From assembly GCA_001584585.1 (NCBI GenBank), contig LSYV01000022.1, forward strand, positions 767,798-831,797: a stretch of 64,000 bases of DNA, read 5' to 3'. Shown here one piece after another: positions 23,649-35,500 of this stretch (the first letter of the stretch is position 1; every line of letters begins with the position of its first letter). The position numbers and the translations under genes are program-made. The notes under the pieces are model-generated. The model made no database searches, was not told where the DNA came from, and was given only the letters and a program-made list of their open reading frames with translations. Source of the DNA: Gonium pectorale. Taxonomy: Eukaryota; Chlorophyta; Chlorophyceae; Chlamydomonadales; Volvocaceae.

Positions 23649-25109
23649 TGAGCCGGCCTGGTCAGCATCGGGGTATACCCATGAGACCTAATCGAACGGG
23701 GCACCCATGGGGCTGCGTCGAACGCGAGACGCCATATGCGAGGTAAAGGGCGCCCGGGAAGCCGCATGCGGAGGTTGGCTTTACCCGCTAGGGTAGACTC
23801 GACTCTGGGGATTGCGTTGCGGCGGGAAGCGGGCGCGCCATGCATGCCCGGGCTGGTTTAATGTCCGTAGCGGTTGGGTATGCGCCGGGGCCCACGCGGC
23901 CATTCTGCAGCAAGATTGTCGTTGCAAAATGTCTTGCCAGGTGTACACAGGAAAGGTGTTATATGTAGCGGGGACCGGGAAATCTGCCAGTGTATGGTAG
24001 GAGTAATGCACGCCCTCTGTACGTGGGGAATGAATATGGGTACGGCGGATAGCAGTAGGAGGAGGGATGGTACTGATGTTGCATGTACGTGGGGATTCCG
24101 CAGGAGTGAGATGGAAGCACCGGAGCCAACTGCAAGGGCCAGTGTCTATGTACACGCGTACGACGCGCGCGCACGAATATGGGTACGGCGGGTAGCCGTA
24201 GGATGGAAGGAGGGATGGTACTGATGTTGCATGTCAATTGTTACAACCTTGTTAACGACTTCGTTGCCTACATCTTTCACGTCTGAGCGCTACCCCCTTA
24301 GTTGTTAGATGTGTGCACATCTTGCCGCTCACGCCTTCTTCGTTCAAGCACCCACGGTAGCAATTAGCACAGTTCCCGCAAGTACATCCATATACAGTAC
24401 TACAGTACAGCTGACGGTGCATAGCACAGCCACACGGTGGTAACACATAGGGCCAACTGCGTTTTGGCACGGTTCCGGGCTTCCGGCTCCCCTGAACATT
24501 CAGGGCCACACCCAATGCCTTGCCCATTCGTTGCACACTCGTGCTCCTATTTCATACAACCCACACAGGCATTAGACAATGAAGAAAATGCATCACACAT
24601 CAAAAGAGACAAAGCAGGTCTCCAAGCAACAGAGCAGGCTTAACATGACCCATGGTGCCGGGTCGTTAGCCGATCTACCGGGACGCGGCGACCCCTTGCA
24701 TGATTCATGTGGTTCGGGTTTCTTGTCCTGTGTGCATTCCAGCACGTTGCGTGCGTCTACGACAGCATCAGATTCCTCCCCTCGCTCCTTCCCTCCCTTA
24801 CCCACCATCATGTCGCTCCAGCTCATGCTATCTCAAAATTTCGAAGCAAGCTCCAGTCCTTAGCAAGTACGAAATACCCATCGCACATACCGTATCTGGG
24901 AAAAGCCAGCGTCCGTCTCTCCGCTGTATTGTTGTATTGTATCAGCATTGAGGAGCAGGCCCCAGAACCATATAGACGCTTCACTTTGCAGCAGCCATCG
25001 CGCACCGTCCCTGAGGAAAGCCAACGTCCGTCTCAGCGGCCCAGTAAGCCAGCTGCGCGGAATCCGGCGTTCCAATCCCCTCAGCACATCCATCATGCAA
25101 AGCCCGCGC
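23649..25109. other. Convergent intergenic region
   Basis: No exon recognised. It contains the direct repeat at 24032-24234. TTACA at 24241-24245 (TGTAA on the minus strand), about 870 bases past the SOUL-gene stop, is a candidate poly(A) signal. Confidence 0.4.
24032..24234 (+). repeat. Pair of direct repeats (about 55-60 bp each)
   Basis: The unit GAATATGGGTACGGCGG...GATGGTACTGATGTTGCATGT occurs at 24032-24086 and again at 24175-24234. The second copy has a few substitutions and a small insertion. The spacer of about 88 bases is unrelated and contains CG-alternating sequence. Confidence 0.85.
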
Positions 25110-26263
25110 CTACTCCGCAACCGGTATGAGGATGTCGTTGGTGCGGAGCCAGGGCAGGCACCATGGCGGGTTGTACGCGCAGTACTGCACCAAGCTCGGG
25201 TCGACCGACAGCTTCAGCCCCTCTCGCTCCGCCGCGGCGCGCAGCTCCGCTGTCCGCGCGTCCACCACGTCCCTCGTCATGACGCCTCGGAAGCGCAGCG
25301 CCGCGAAGGTGCGCTCCGGGACCTCCGTCAGCTTCACGCGCTCGTCCTTCGGCGTCGGCAGCTCGTCTACGGTCTTGTACTTGCTGGGCATGATAAACGC
25401 CATGACGCGCTTCCCGCTGGCAGCGGTGGTGTCGGCGGCGGAGGCGGTATCGGTGGCGGCTCCGGCTGAGGCGTCAGCGGGGCTGGTGTGCATGACCACG
25501 GGCGCGGTCATGGCGATCTTCTCGGCCGCGCCTGTCTGCATGACCACCGGAGCGGTCATGGCGACCTGTGTGGGTGGGAGCAGCAAGGGCCACGGCAGAC
25601 AAGGAGCCCAGACAAGGTCTATCGAGAGGAGTGTGGGTGTTGGCAGGGACGGCTCACGCTCAGGTGGGCAACGCCGAGAACACAGCGCCCGAGATCATGT
25701 GCAGGGCCATGCGTAGGCCCGGGGAAATGGCGGCGGGCGGGCCAATACCTAAGAGGCTGCTGTAGGCAGCAGCGTTACACACTCCAATCTTGACAATCTG
25801 CAGGACCTCAATGTGTAACCTTTCCTTGCTTCCATCGGCCGTTGCGTCGCCCCCAGGTCCCACGTTGCTCGGACACTGACCTTCTCGCTCGCACCGCCTG
25901 CACGCGAAGTGTTCCCGCCGAAGATGAACCCTGCGTGGCGGCAAGGGCGTAACCCCGCATGAGCATGCAGCGCGGAGACAAAGTGCGCCAAGAAGGGGCC
26001 GGGCAGCGGCGCGGACATGCTGGGCAACGCAGGTCCCGAGGGGCCACACCATGCCCCCCCCCCCGCTTTCAAGGCGTACCTGCCAGGGCCCTGAATGGCG
26101 TGTTTAAGCCGTCGGCGATGGACGCCTCCGGCGCGATGTCGTAGGTCACCTCCGCGCGCACCTGCGCCGGGTATTTGCGAACCTCAGCGCCGGCTAGGTT
26201 GAGCGCCTTGATGACGCTGAACTTGGGCGTCTCCACGCTGATGGCTCCAAAGATAGTCGACAT
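25110..26263 (-). CDS. SOUL/HBP family haem-binding-type protein
   Basis: SOUL proteins bind tetrapyrroles; algal members occur in cytosol, plastid or eyespot fractions. Exons 26263-26080, 25930-25881 and 25565-25110 give 229 residues with consistent phases. The start MSTIFGAISVETPKFSVIK leads straight into the domain, with no obvious targeting peptide. Hallmarks in order: VEVxY-like YPAQVRAEVTYD, FRALAGFIFGGN, SEKVAMTAPVVM, KRVMAFIMPSKY, DELPTPKDERVKL, ERTFAALRFRGV and the C-terminal WCLPWLRTNDILIP. Oddity: the AMTAPVVM segment is duplicated in tandem (VAMTAPVVMQTGAAEK then IAMTAPVVMHTS), followed by an Ala/Thr/Ser insert. The gene is divergent from BRCA2 with 268 bases between the start codons. 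Haem binding itself is inferred from family only. Confidence 0.93.
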
Positions 26264-26531
26264 CGTTCAGTGTGGCGTATGCAAGGTGCACTAATTGGTC
26301 GGGTTAAGGTCCAGAACTACTGTATTCTATGCATATGTCAGCTGAATTGTGCATAACGTGTTTGCAAATGACGTTGTAAAGTAAGATGCAGGAACCTGGC
26401 GTAATGACCGGCCTATGGACCTGGCGTCATTCAGGAGCCGCTCCAGAACCCGGCGCGAAACCGCGCGCGGCACTCCGCGCTGTGCTCCCCTCCTCCATCT
26501 GCTGTCTGAGCAGGCATGAAACGGATGACCC
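26264..26531. promoter_or_regulatory. Bidirectional intergenic promoter region (SOUL / BRCA2)
   Basis: Only 268 bases separate the two divergent start codons, so both promoters and 5' UTRs must fit here or overlap. It is AT-richer than the flanks near 26280-26380. No individual element can be assigned by eye. Confidence 0.55.
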
Positions 26532-29500
26532 ATGGCTACATGTCGGATACTGGGACAGAATGAGCTGCGCCAGTTCCAGGACCTCTTTACCCCTTTCGCG
26601 CATGCCTTCGCCGCGCTGCCCTTCCCGGACTCACAGCTGCGCGAGCGCATCAACCAGCTCCAGGGTGCGCGTTACATGCATCGTCCCGCGGCTAGCGCGC
26701 GTCACGCAGCGCGACTGCTGTCGCGAATGGCCCCTATGGACCTCACTCCCCCCCCCCCCGGGGCCTCGCAGGCGTAGGTCTACGGCGGGGACATGGCCAC
26801 TCACAACAGCCCGCGGCAGCAGCATGTGAAGCGCACGCATGCGGTGCGCCACCGGCGTCCTTCATTGCGGCGCCAGGAGCCTCTGCAGGGTGCGGGCCGT
26901 GCGAGGTGTCCGCGAGGGCGGACATCGGGCAGCCCCAGGAGTCTTTCGACTTTGGCAGACCCGGCGGAGGCAGCCAGCAAGTGGTGCACATGATACCGGA
27001 GACCCTCATCGAGGACATGCCCTCATTCGCGGCGCCGGAGCAGATTATGCCGGCGGAGCGCGAGGCGGCGCAACGGGACAGGGGCGGGCTCTCTGATAAT
27101 GCCACAGCCGACGAGGCTCGACTGGCGGCGCTGCAACAGCCCGGCATCGTAGCAGGCGTTGTATCTGCCGCTGCTGCTGACGCAGTTGCCCCGCCTCCAC
27201 CGCACGGCACAGACCCAGGTCCCTCCGCAACTGGCCTGGAACTCCCTGGGGCCCTACCTGCAGCCCGGCAACCCCAGGACGCGGAGGCGGAGGCGCTGGT
27301 AGCAGGGACGGGTTCCCTCGCGGTTCAGCCCCTGGGCTACGACTTCGTCACAGACGGCGATGGGGACCCCGATCTGGCAGTGCTACTGTCAGCCCCTGCA
27401 ACTGCGTCGGCGCCTGCACCGCAGCTACTGCTGGCGCCGCGGGAAGGCGGCCCTCCACCGGTCGGCGCCGCTGCGGCGGGGCCCGCAGCGACGGCCCTGG
27501 ACGCCCTGCCCGCGTTCGACTATCTGTCGGACGACCCCGTACCGCCGCCACCCAAGCAACTGCCTAAAGGTGGACGGGGACGACGTGTACAACACGAAGC
27601 TTAGGGAGGAAGTCGTGTCTCCCCCGTTGTAGCGGGTAGGGTTTCAGCTGTGAGGGTCCCTGTCGAATGTCCCATCTTGCCCTGCAGGTACGCGACTGCT
27701 CAGGCCCGGTGAGCGCGCTGCACTGCCGCAGCTGCAACACCTCCAACCGGCGGCGGCGGCGGCGCCCGGGCCGCCGCCGTTCCAGGAACCTCAACGTGAC
27801 CTGAGCACATGCACGCCTTTCGCACCTCCTCCCCACGGCCCGCACCCGCGCCCTGCTGCCGCCTTCAGCTGCCAGCCTCCAGCACCGGTACCGCCGCACG
27901 GCCCCAACCCGCTGCCCTTCCAGCAGCACCACCCTGCTCCTGCTCCAGGCCCCTGGCCACCCCCACCGCCGGCGCCGCCCCAACATCTGGGCCATGCCCG
28001 CCCCAGCGCAGACCACCAGCCACGCGGGCGCCACAACGGCGCGGAGCCCTTGCCGCCAGCCAGCTGCTCGCTGCCCCCGCAGCCGCACCACGCGGCGCAG
28101 CAGCAGCCGCAGGCTTGGCCGCACGTCCCGCCGCCGCCAGCCGGCTCGAGGCCCGTGGACGGCGCGGCCGGCGCACGGTGGCAGCTGCACGGCCCTCCGG
28201 GCTACAGGCCTGGCACTGCGCCCTCTGGGCATGGCAACGCCCACGTCCAGGCGCAGGCGCAGCACCCGGCCGCGTGGGCGCATACACCGCACCACGCGCC
28301 TACCGGCGGGCCCCAGCCGACATGGCCCGTCCCTGGCCCGTGCCATGGCCAACACCCGCCGCCTCAGCACGCCCCGCTCGGCACAGACCATCCGGCTTCT
28401 GACAGGCTGCGCAGCTCAACGCCTCAGCCCCGGGCGCCTGGCCATCCGCCCGACCACTCGGCATGGCAGCACATGCAGTGGTGTCCGCCGCACAGGCATC
28501 CGGGCGTGGATGGCAGCGGTGGGTTCAGCGCGGAGGCGCAGCGGCAGGGCGGTCATCACATGCGGCCCCCCGGGCCGAACAGCTGGTATGCGGGGGCACC
28601 GCCCCAGGCAGGGATGCCCTGTCCTGGACCGGCGCCGCCCCCGCCCTTACCGCCCCCGCCACTGGGGCCGCTGCTGCCACACCAGCACATGCCGCAGGTG
28701 CAGCACCCGCCCATGCCTTGGAGTCTGTCCAACCCCCGACACGTGCAGCCGCAGCAGCCGCCGCAGCAGCCGCCGCCGCAGCCGGCGCAGGCGCAGGCGC
28801 AGCAGCTGCAGCCGCCGCATCAGCAGCAGCAGCTGCAACCCTGCCAGCAACAGCAGCGCCGCGCCTCTGATCCAGGAGCCATGGCAAGGCCGCGACCGTC
28901 TGCCATGCCCCGTGATGGAGCTGGGGCGGGCCCAGGAAGCAGCGCCGGCCTTGGGGCTGGGAGCTCGGCTGGGGACGCGGGCGCTGCGTGCGGATTCCGC
29001 ACGGCTGCCGAGCGGCCAATCCACACGAGCGCGGCCGCCCGGCAGCGGGCATCCAGCTTCTGGGCCAAGCTGGATGCAGAGCTGGAGGCACACCCACCGG
29101 TCGCGGCTGACAAGGATGAGGGCGACGGCGCCGAGGCGGGCGTGGCAGGTGCTCCGGAGCCGAACCGGGAACGTTTAGGTACGGGAGAGCCCCCCCTGCC
29201 TGCTGCGCAGGCGGAGGTTGCCGGAGCAGTGGGGCTTGCGGGAGTTGGTGGTTGTGCGGACGCGGCACAGACAGGCCTGGCCTCCGGGGCCGGTGGCTTC
29301 GCAGCTGTCGATGGTAGTGGCGGTGGCAGCGGCGGCTTCACGTTTGCGAGCGGCCGGCCGGCTGCCATCTCAGCGGCGGCGAGGCAGCGGGGGGCGTCGT
29401 TCATGGCCAAGGTGTTGTCCGCAGCAGATGTGCCGGAGCAGGAGGACGTCGGCGCCGCAGCGGCAGCTCCACTGCAGCCTGAGGACCCGCAGCACCGCGA

Positions 29501-32500
29501 GTGCGGCTCTGGCGCCGGAGGCACTGCCCAATCGGGTGCTCTGCACTCCGGACCGACGGAGCAGCTAGCTGCCACGGCTGCCTCGCCACGCGAGAACCCT
29601 GCGGCAGGTGAGGGCGACGGGGGCGGCGCCGGTGGTGGCGGCTTCAAGTTTGCGAGCGGCAAGGCAGCCACCATCTCAGCGGCGGCGAGGCAGCGTGGAG
29701 CGCTGCTAATGGCCAAGGTGATCGCCGCGGCAGAAGAGGCGGAGCAGGCGGGTACGGAGGTCAGGGACGTCGCGGCAGGAGCTGAAGATGTCCGTCCTAA
29801 ATTCCACCATTGTGGGATTGAGTCAGGTGCTGCCGGCGCTGCAGGTGGCGCCCAGCTGGGAGGCGCAGGCGCGGCTCCTTTCCGGCCCGAACCGGCAGTC
29901 GGGCAAAGCTTGCCGGGAGATTCCGTGCAGCCACGGGCGGGGTCGCCTGCCGCCCCGGGACCGCCGGGCTATCCTGCCCCTGCGCCTGAAGGCGCGCAGA
30001 CCTCAGCTCCAAACGCCGCCGTTGCTGGCATGGTGTATTCCGGCTTCAGCACAGGGAGTGGGCGGCAAGTAACGATCAGCGCGGCTGCTCGCCAGCGAGC
30101 TGCAGGCTTCCTGGCCAAGGTAATGGAGAACGACGAGGAGGGCGGCCCAGGCGATGGGGCCAGCGACGGCGCTGCGATCGCTGCCGGTGCATTGGCTGCC
30201 GCAGAGCCTCCACCAGCCGCGGGGCCGGGGCCGCCCGCCGTGCCGGGGCCGTCCGGCCTTACAGCTGTCGTGCCTCAGGGACAGCGCCCCGCTCCCGGCG
30301 CCGCCTCCGGAGCTGACACTGTGTACTCGGGCTTCAGCACCGGCAGCGGACGGCAGGTCACCGTCAGTGCGGCTGCGCGCAAGCGGGCTGCAGGCTTTCT
30401 GGCCAAAGTCCTTGACAACGACGATGAGGATCAGCCAGGAGATGAAGCCGCTGGTGACGCAGCCGCGGCTGGCGACGGTGCGCTTTCGGCCATGGGGCCC
30501 CATGCCCAGGGGCCGGGGCCGTCTGCAGCACTGGGGTCGCTTGGCTCCCGCGCAGCTGCACCCGAAGCGCAGCGCACCGCCGCCGCCGCCGCTGGTGGAA
30601 CTGGCGGAGCCGAGATGTTGTACTCGGGCTTCAGCACCGGCAGCGGGCGGCAGGTGAACATCAGTGCGGAGGCGCGCAAGCGGGCCGCGGGCTTGCTGGC
30701 CAAGGTCTTTGCCAGCGATGAGCAGGACGGCTCGGGCGACGGAGCCGCGGCCAGCGCCGGCGCGCCACCGGCCGCGGGGCTGCCCATGAAGCGGGCCGCC
30801 CAGCCGTCCGCCCGCGGCACAGGTGCCTTCAAGATGCCCGCGCGTGTGGCGCCGCCGCGCGTCGGCGCCTGCCATCCTGGCGCGACGGAGGGCGCCACCG
30901 CCGGCGGAGGTGGTAGCGGCCTGCCCGCAGGGCCAAGCGGCCCTGCCGCTCCGCCCGGCCCGCTTGCCGCGGCGGCCGCCAAGGCTCCGGACGCGCAGGT
31001 GCGTCAGGCTGTGAGCCCGACGCATGCCCTTGGCCATGGGATGCCGGTCAGCGCCGGCGTCGGCGTTGCCGCCACCGCTGGGGCGCCGAGCCTCCACGAC
31101 AGGGCCGGTCGCCCTCGNNNNNNNNNNNNNNNNNNNNACGACAGGGCCGTCGCCCTGCCCCCGACGCAGCCATCTGCGCTGCACGACAAGGACCCGCACC
31201 AGCAGCATAACCAGCAGCAGCCCCTAACCGTGACGTCGTCGCAGGAGCCGGGGAGCCGGCCAGCCTCGCGCCCCAGCCCCAACGCTTTTGGCTTCGGCCG
31301 TCGATCCTCCCCGGCTCCGTCCTATGTGGCCTTGCCCTCGGCTGGAGCGGCGCTGCCGCGGTCGAGCCTCTCGCAGCCGTCGCAGGGCCCCTCCCTGAAC
31401 GTGGCCCGAGGGGCCACCGGCGACGCCAGCCACGGCTACGGGCCTCACGCCCCCGTGCCGCCATCCAACGCAGACGCCGTCCCTGCGACGCAGCCCGTGA
31501 AAGAGGCGCCGGCGGGCCCGGCGCCGGATCCAGAGGCACGTATTCCGGGGCGCGCTGGCAGTGCAGCGGCTGGCACGCCGCTGCCCGGTGGCGGGAGTCG
31601 CGTCGTCCTGTCGGGCCTGGCCACGGCGGGGGGCCAGCCTGTGGCCGTCAGCGAGGCGGCGTATCGCAGCGCCCTCAACCAGGCGGAGGCGGAGCGGGAG
31701 GCGCCCTCGGGCGCGGCTGCAGCGGCGAATCGCGCAGCTCCTGGGGGAGATGCCTTGGCGTACGAGCGGCCGTCGACGGCGGCGGGCGCTGTGGCAGAGA
31801 GTTGTGGAGCGCCGGCGAACGTAGGAGCGGGCACGGACGATGGCAGCGGGCGGCGCCTCGGTGGTGTCTCCCCTGCCGAGGCTGGTGCTAGGGATGCGGG
31901 TGTGGCGGGCTCCCACGCGGTGCAGCCGAGCAGTGTCGCCAGGAGCCCCGCAACGGCGCTGGCGACGGCTGGCGGCCGCCCCGTTGTGGTCAGCGAGGAG
32001 CGGCTGCGGGCCGCCGCGGCAATGTTGGGGGAGGAACCGGCGGCCGAGCCGCACAGCAGCGCAGCCCAGACTCCCGCTCCGGGCCTGTCCACAGCGGGAG
32101 GCCGCCCCGTTGTGGTCAGCGAGGAGCGGCTGCGGGCCGCCGCTGCGATGTTGGGGGAGGAACCGGCGGCCAAGCCTCCCAACAGCGCAGCTTGCACTCC
32201 CGCTCCGGGCCTGTCCACAGCTGGGGGCCGAGCAGTACACATCAGCGTGGAGGGGCTGCGCATAGCGAAGGCACTGCTCGGAGATGCGGCGGACGGCTGC
32301 AGCGCAGCTTCCCCGCAGCCAGCGGCTGAGGCCGATGCGCCTGGACACCACAGGCAGCACAGCGCTGCCGCGAGAGGCCTGGAAGGGCACAGCCCGGAGG
32401 CTCAGAGAGCCGACGGGGCACCTGCTTCCGTTCCTTCGGGTCCGGTGGGGGACGGAGGAGCCGCAGGTCCTCCCGCGCTGCCTCGGGGGCGCGTACCGGC

Positions 32501-35500
32501 GCTGTCCATCGGGCCGGGGCCCACTGACGGCGCGGCGGCGTCGATAGCGAGCGGCGCCGCAGGAGCCCCCGCTGCGACGCCGGGGCCAGCTGGTAGGCGG
32601 CCGCCCGCGGGGCAGGTCACACCCATGCGGCCGCCGCTGGCAACGGGCCAGGCGGGCGGGGGCGGTGGTGGCGTAGCGGCAGGGACGCCGCACGCTGCAT
32701 GCCACGATGCCATGACGCCGGCTGCGGGCTTGCGGGCGCCACCGTCGACGGGTGGTCTGAAGAGGCCAAGGGCTTCGATGGACGCTGGCGGGGCAGCTGC
32801 CGCCACGCACGGCCCAAGGTGAGCCGCCGGCTCAAGGATGGCCGTGGCTGCATGTACTGCTGAAACGTGCGTGGGATGTCTGCCACAGCCTAGGGCCGGC
32901 CATTGGTAGAACGCTAGTAGCGGAGTGGGGTTCACAGCAATACAACTTGCAGTCCGAACTTCACTTACAGCAGAGTGAGTGCCTCTGACCCCCACTTGGG
33001 TCCCCACCTGTGACACCGGGCATGCCCCCACCGCAATGCCCCTACCGCCATTCCGGTCGACAGGCGGCCTCCCCGGCCGGGCTCTGCGCCCACTGGCGCC
33101 GCGACAGCGGCTGGCGCGAAGCGCAAGTTCGTGTCTCCCGCCCCGGCCGGCTACAAGGGCAAGCCCGGCAGCAACCAGGGCACCGACGGCGCGGCGCCGC
33201 ACCGCCCGACGGGGAGCAGCGTCAAGGGCGCGGCTGGACCAGGTGAGCAACGCACATTCACGTGATTTATTGAATTTGTGGACGGAAGCGGTCGCGAAGT
33301 TCTGAGTATGCCGGGCAGAATAGTATACCTGCTGGGTTCGGCACAAGCGGTCACCTGTGCTAGGTCACAGCTCGTGGACATGTTTCCCGACCGCTCCAGG
33401 ACATCAGCTCTGGCGCCCCTACCATCGAGCCCAGTCCACGGGGGTAAGCCTTGCTTGTTTTCCCTTTGCTTGTTTCCCCTTCACACAATCCGATCAGGGC
33501 CCTCCAAGCGCCCGCGCCTGTCTTCTCTGTTCGACCTTGAAGCTATCACCAAGCTGCCTCTCCGGGAGTACTTCGCCCTGCCGCCCTGCGCGCCTCGGCC
33601 CCCTGGCCCGTTTGCCGCCGCCGAGCAGCCGCCAGTGGCCCAAGCGGCGGGCCTGGGGGCCTGCCCGGCGCCCGGCAGCGGAGCGGGTGCCCCCAACGCC
33701 CCCCTGGGTCATGCCGGAGGCGCGGCAGCCCCTCCTGACGGCGGCGCGGCAGCAGTGGAGGGTGCGGTGGCTGCCGCCGCCCCGAGCAGGTTCGCGCCCC
33801 TGGCGCTCGCTGACCTGGGCGCGATCGACGCGTCAAACGCGGCTGGCTTCCGGTTCTGGGCCGAGCTGCCTGGGTCGCCGGCAGCGCAGCAACCGGGGCT
33901 ACAGCAAGTGCAGGTGGGTGGGTGGGTGGGTTGACAGCAGCGTGCGTATGGACGTAGTGCGTACGCGCGCACTACGTCCATGGCTAAGCTGGCGAGTCAT
34001 GACAGTGGCTACGCCGTGCCCGTGTTGCGGCTAGGCCAGTTCGCCGCTGTGACAGTTCGGACAGCTGTGCCCTGCAGCAGCCCAGCGCTGAGGGCGGCTG
34101 CTGTGTCGGGCGTCCTTGATGATACGGTACCCCGCTTACCGCACCAACCCACGCAAACCTGTCTTTGAGGGCGCGGATGGAAGGCCAAGACTTCAGCGGA
34201 AGAGAACCAACGACAACCACCGTCGCTGACGAACGTGCCCGGCTTGTGACGCTACAGGCACCTGAGGCGCCAGTGTTGAACGGCGGTGCGGCCGAGGCCA
34301 TGGATGCCGAGCCTGCGCCTGCAGCTGCGGCTGCAGCTGCGGCTGCGGCAGCAGTCAGTATCCCTGGCGTCGACGCTTGCGCCGCATGGGGCTGGTGGGG
34401 CGCGGCGGAGGCGCGTGCTGCGCTGCAGCGGCTGGATTGCCTGCCCAAGAGCGCGCGCGACCGGGCGACGGAGCAGTGGGTCGGAAACCATTACCGCTGG
34501 GTGGTGTGGAAGCTGGCGTCGTACGAGCGACGGTGAGCCGCGCCGCCGCCGCCGCCGCAACACCCTGCCTGCAGCCCTGACGGACTTAGGCCTAAGCGGT
34601 GTGTGTGCCGTGCCTCCCGCTCTGGATGTGTGTATCAAACGACCACTTCTTCTGGCGCTGTCAAAGCTGTACCTCTGACAGGCAGCCCATCCCTCCGGCT
34701 TTGCGCTGCGCTGCAGATTCCCAGCCCACTGCTCCGGCCGCAGCCTGACGCCCGCTGGCGTGCTGGAGCAGCTCCGGCGGCGGGTGCAGGTGCGCCCCGG
34801 GTGCGCCCCGGCGCCCGAACCCAGCCTGGCGCGCAGAGCCCGGCCATTGCTCTGAGCCCAGAATGGTCAGCCGAGTATAATTTGCTCTTAGCCTAGAAAT
34901 GATACAGGCGATTAAGGATACGCTTTACCCTCACGGCCTGCTTGCTGCCATGGGCACGCGCTGCCTGCTGCCCTCTACGTGCGGCGCGGCACTCCCTAGC
35001 CCCTGTCTACGGTCGAGTCAGTATGAAATTGCCTGGTCCCTGTCGGTCATTGTACCGCTCGGTACCCGGTTGAAAATCTGTCGTCGTCTGTGAACGAGTG
35101 CGCTTCTTGCCGATCTCCGCCTGATCCCGCACCCCAAAGGTCGAGCTGGTGGGCGGCGGCCGGCCCCTCCTGGCCGCAATTCTGGCCCAGGACCGACCCG
35201 CGGGTCTGCCCATGGTGCTCCTCATCAGCGGGCTGCCGCAGGTGGGCCATTTGTGGCTTTAGGCGAGGTTGTGACAATACCAGGCCGCACTCAACACAGA
35301 GCTCATACGGCTCAGAACGGGAACGGGCGCTGGGTGGGGTGCCGGGGCGGCGTGTTACCTGGGTATCACTGGACTGCCCACCGTCACGCGGGGCTGTGGC
35401 TGTGTACGGCTGCGTTCCCGGGTGTTACTCAATGGCCCTTTGCCCAGTGGAGTTTTCTGTCGTGCCGCTGACCACCTGGGCTCCTGGAGCTGCGCTCTCG

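Larger units (their letters stand above)
28989..32286 (+). repeat. BRCA2: Array of about ten BRC repeats within BRCA2
   Basis: Repeats begin near 28989, 29331, 29640, 30030, 30321, 30615, 31602, 31947, 32070 and 32196. Repeats 1-6 have an anchoring phenylalanine (GFRTAAERP, GFTFASGRP, GFKFASGKA, GFSTGSGRQ three times) and a second hydrophobic patch (SFWAKL, FMAKV, GFLAKV). Repeats 7-10 have leucine instead (GLATAGGQP, ALATAGGRP, GLSTAGGRP) followed by VSEERLRAAAAMLGEE-like tails. The family motif is FxxA plus LFDE-like, as in human BRC4. Confidence 0.88.

Noticed and set aside
31224..32810. Long minus-strand open frame (528 codons) opposite BRCA2
   Set aside because: Arg-rich shadow of the GC-rich BRC-repeat exon. 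It has no domain and the plus strand carries clear BRC repeats.
34682..34789. Possible frameshift breaking BRCA2 at the helical domain
   Set aside because: An acceptor 35 bases further on (AG at 34715-34716) restores phase and matches plant BRCA2, so no frameshift is needed.
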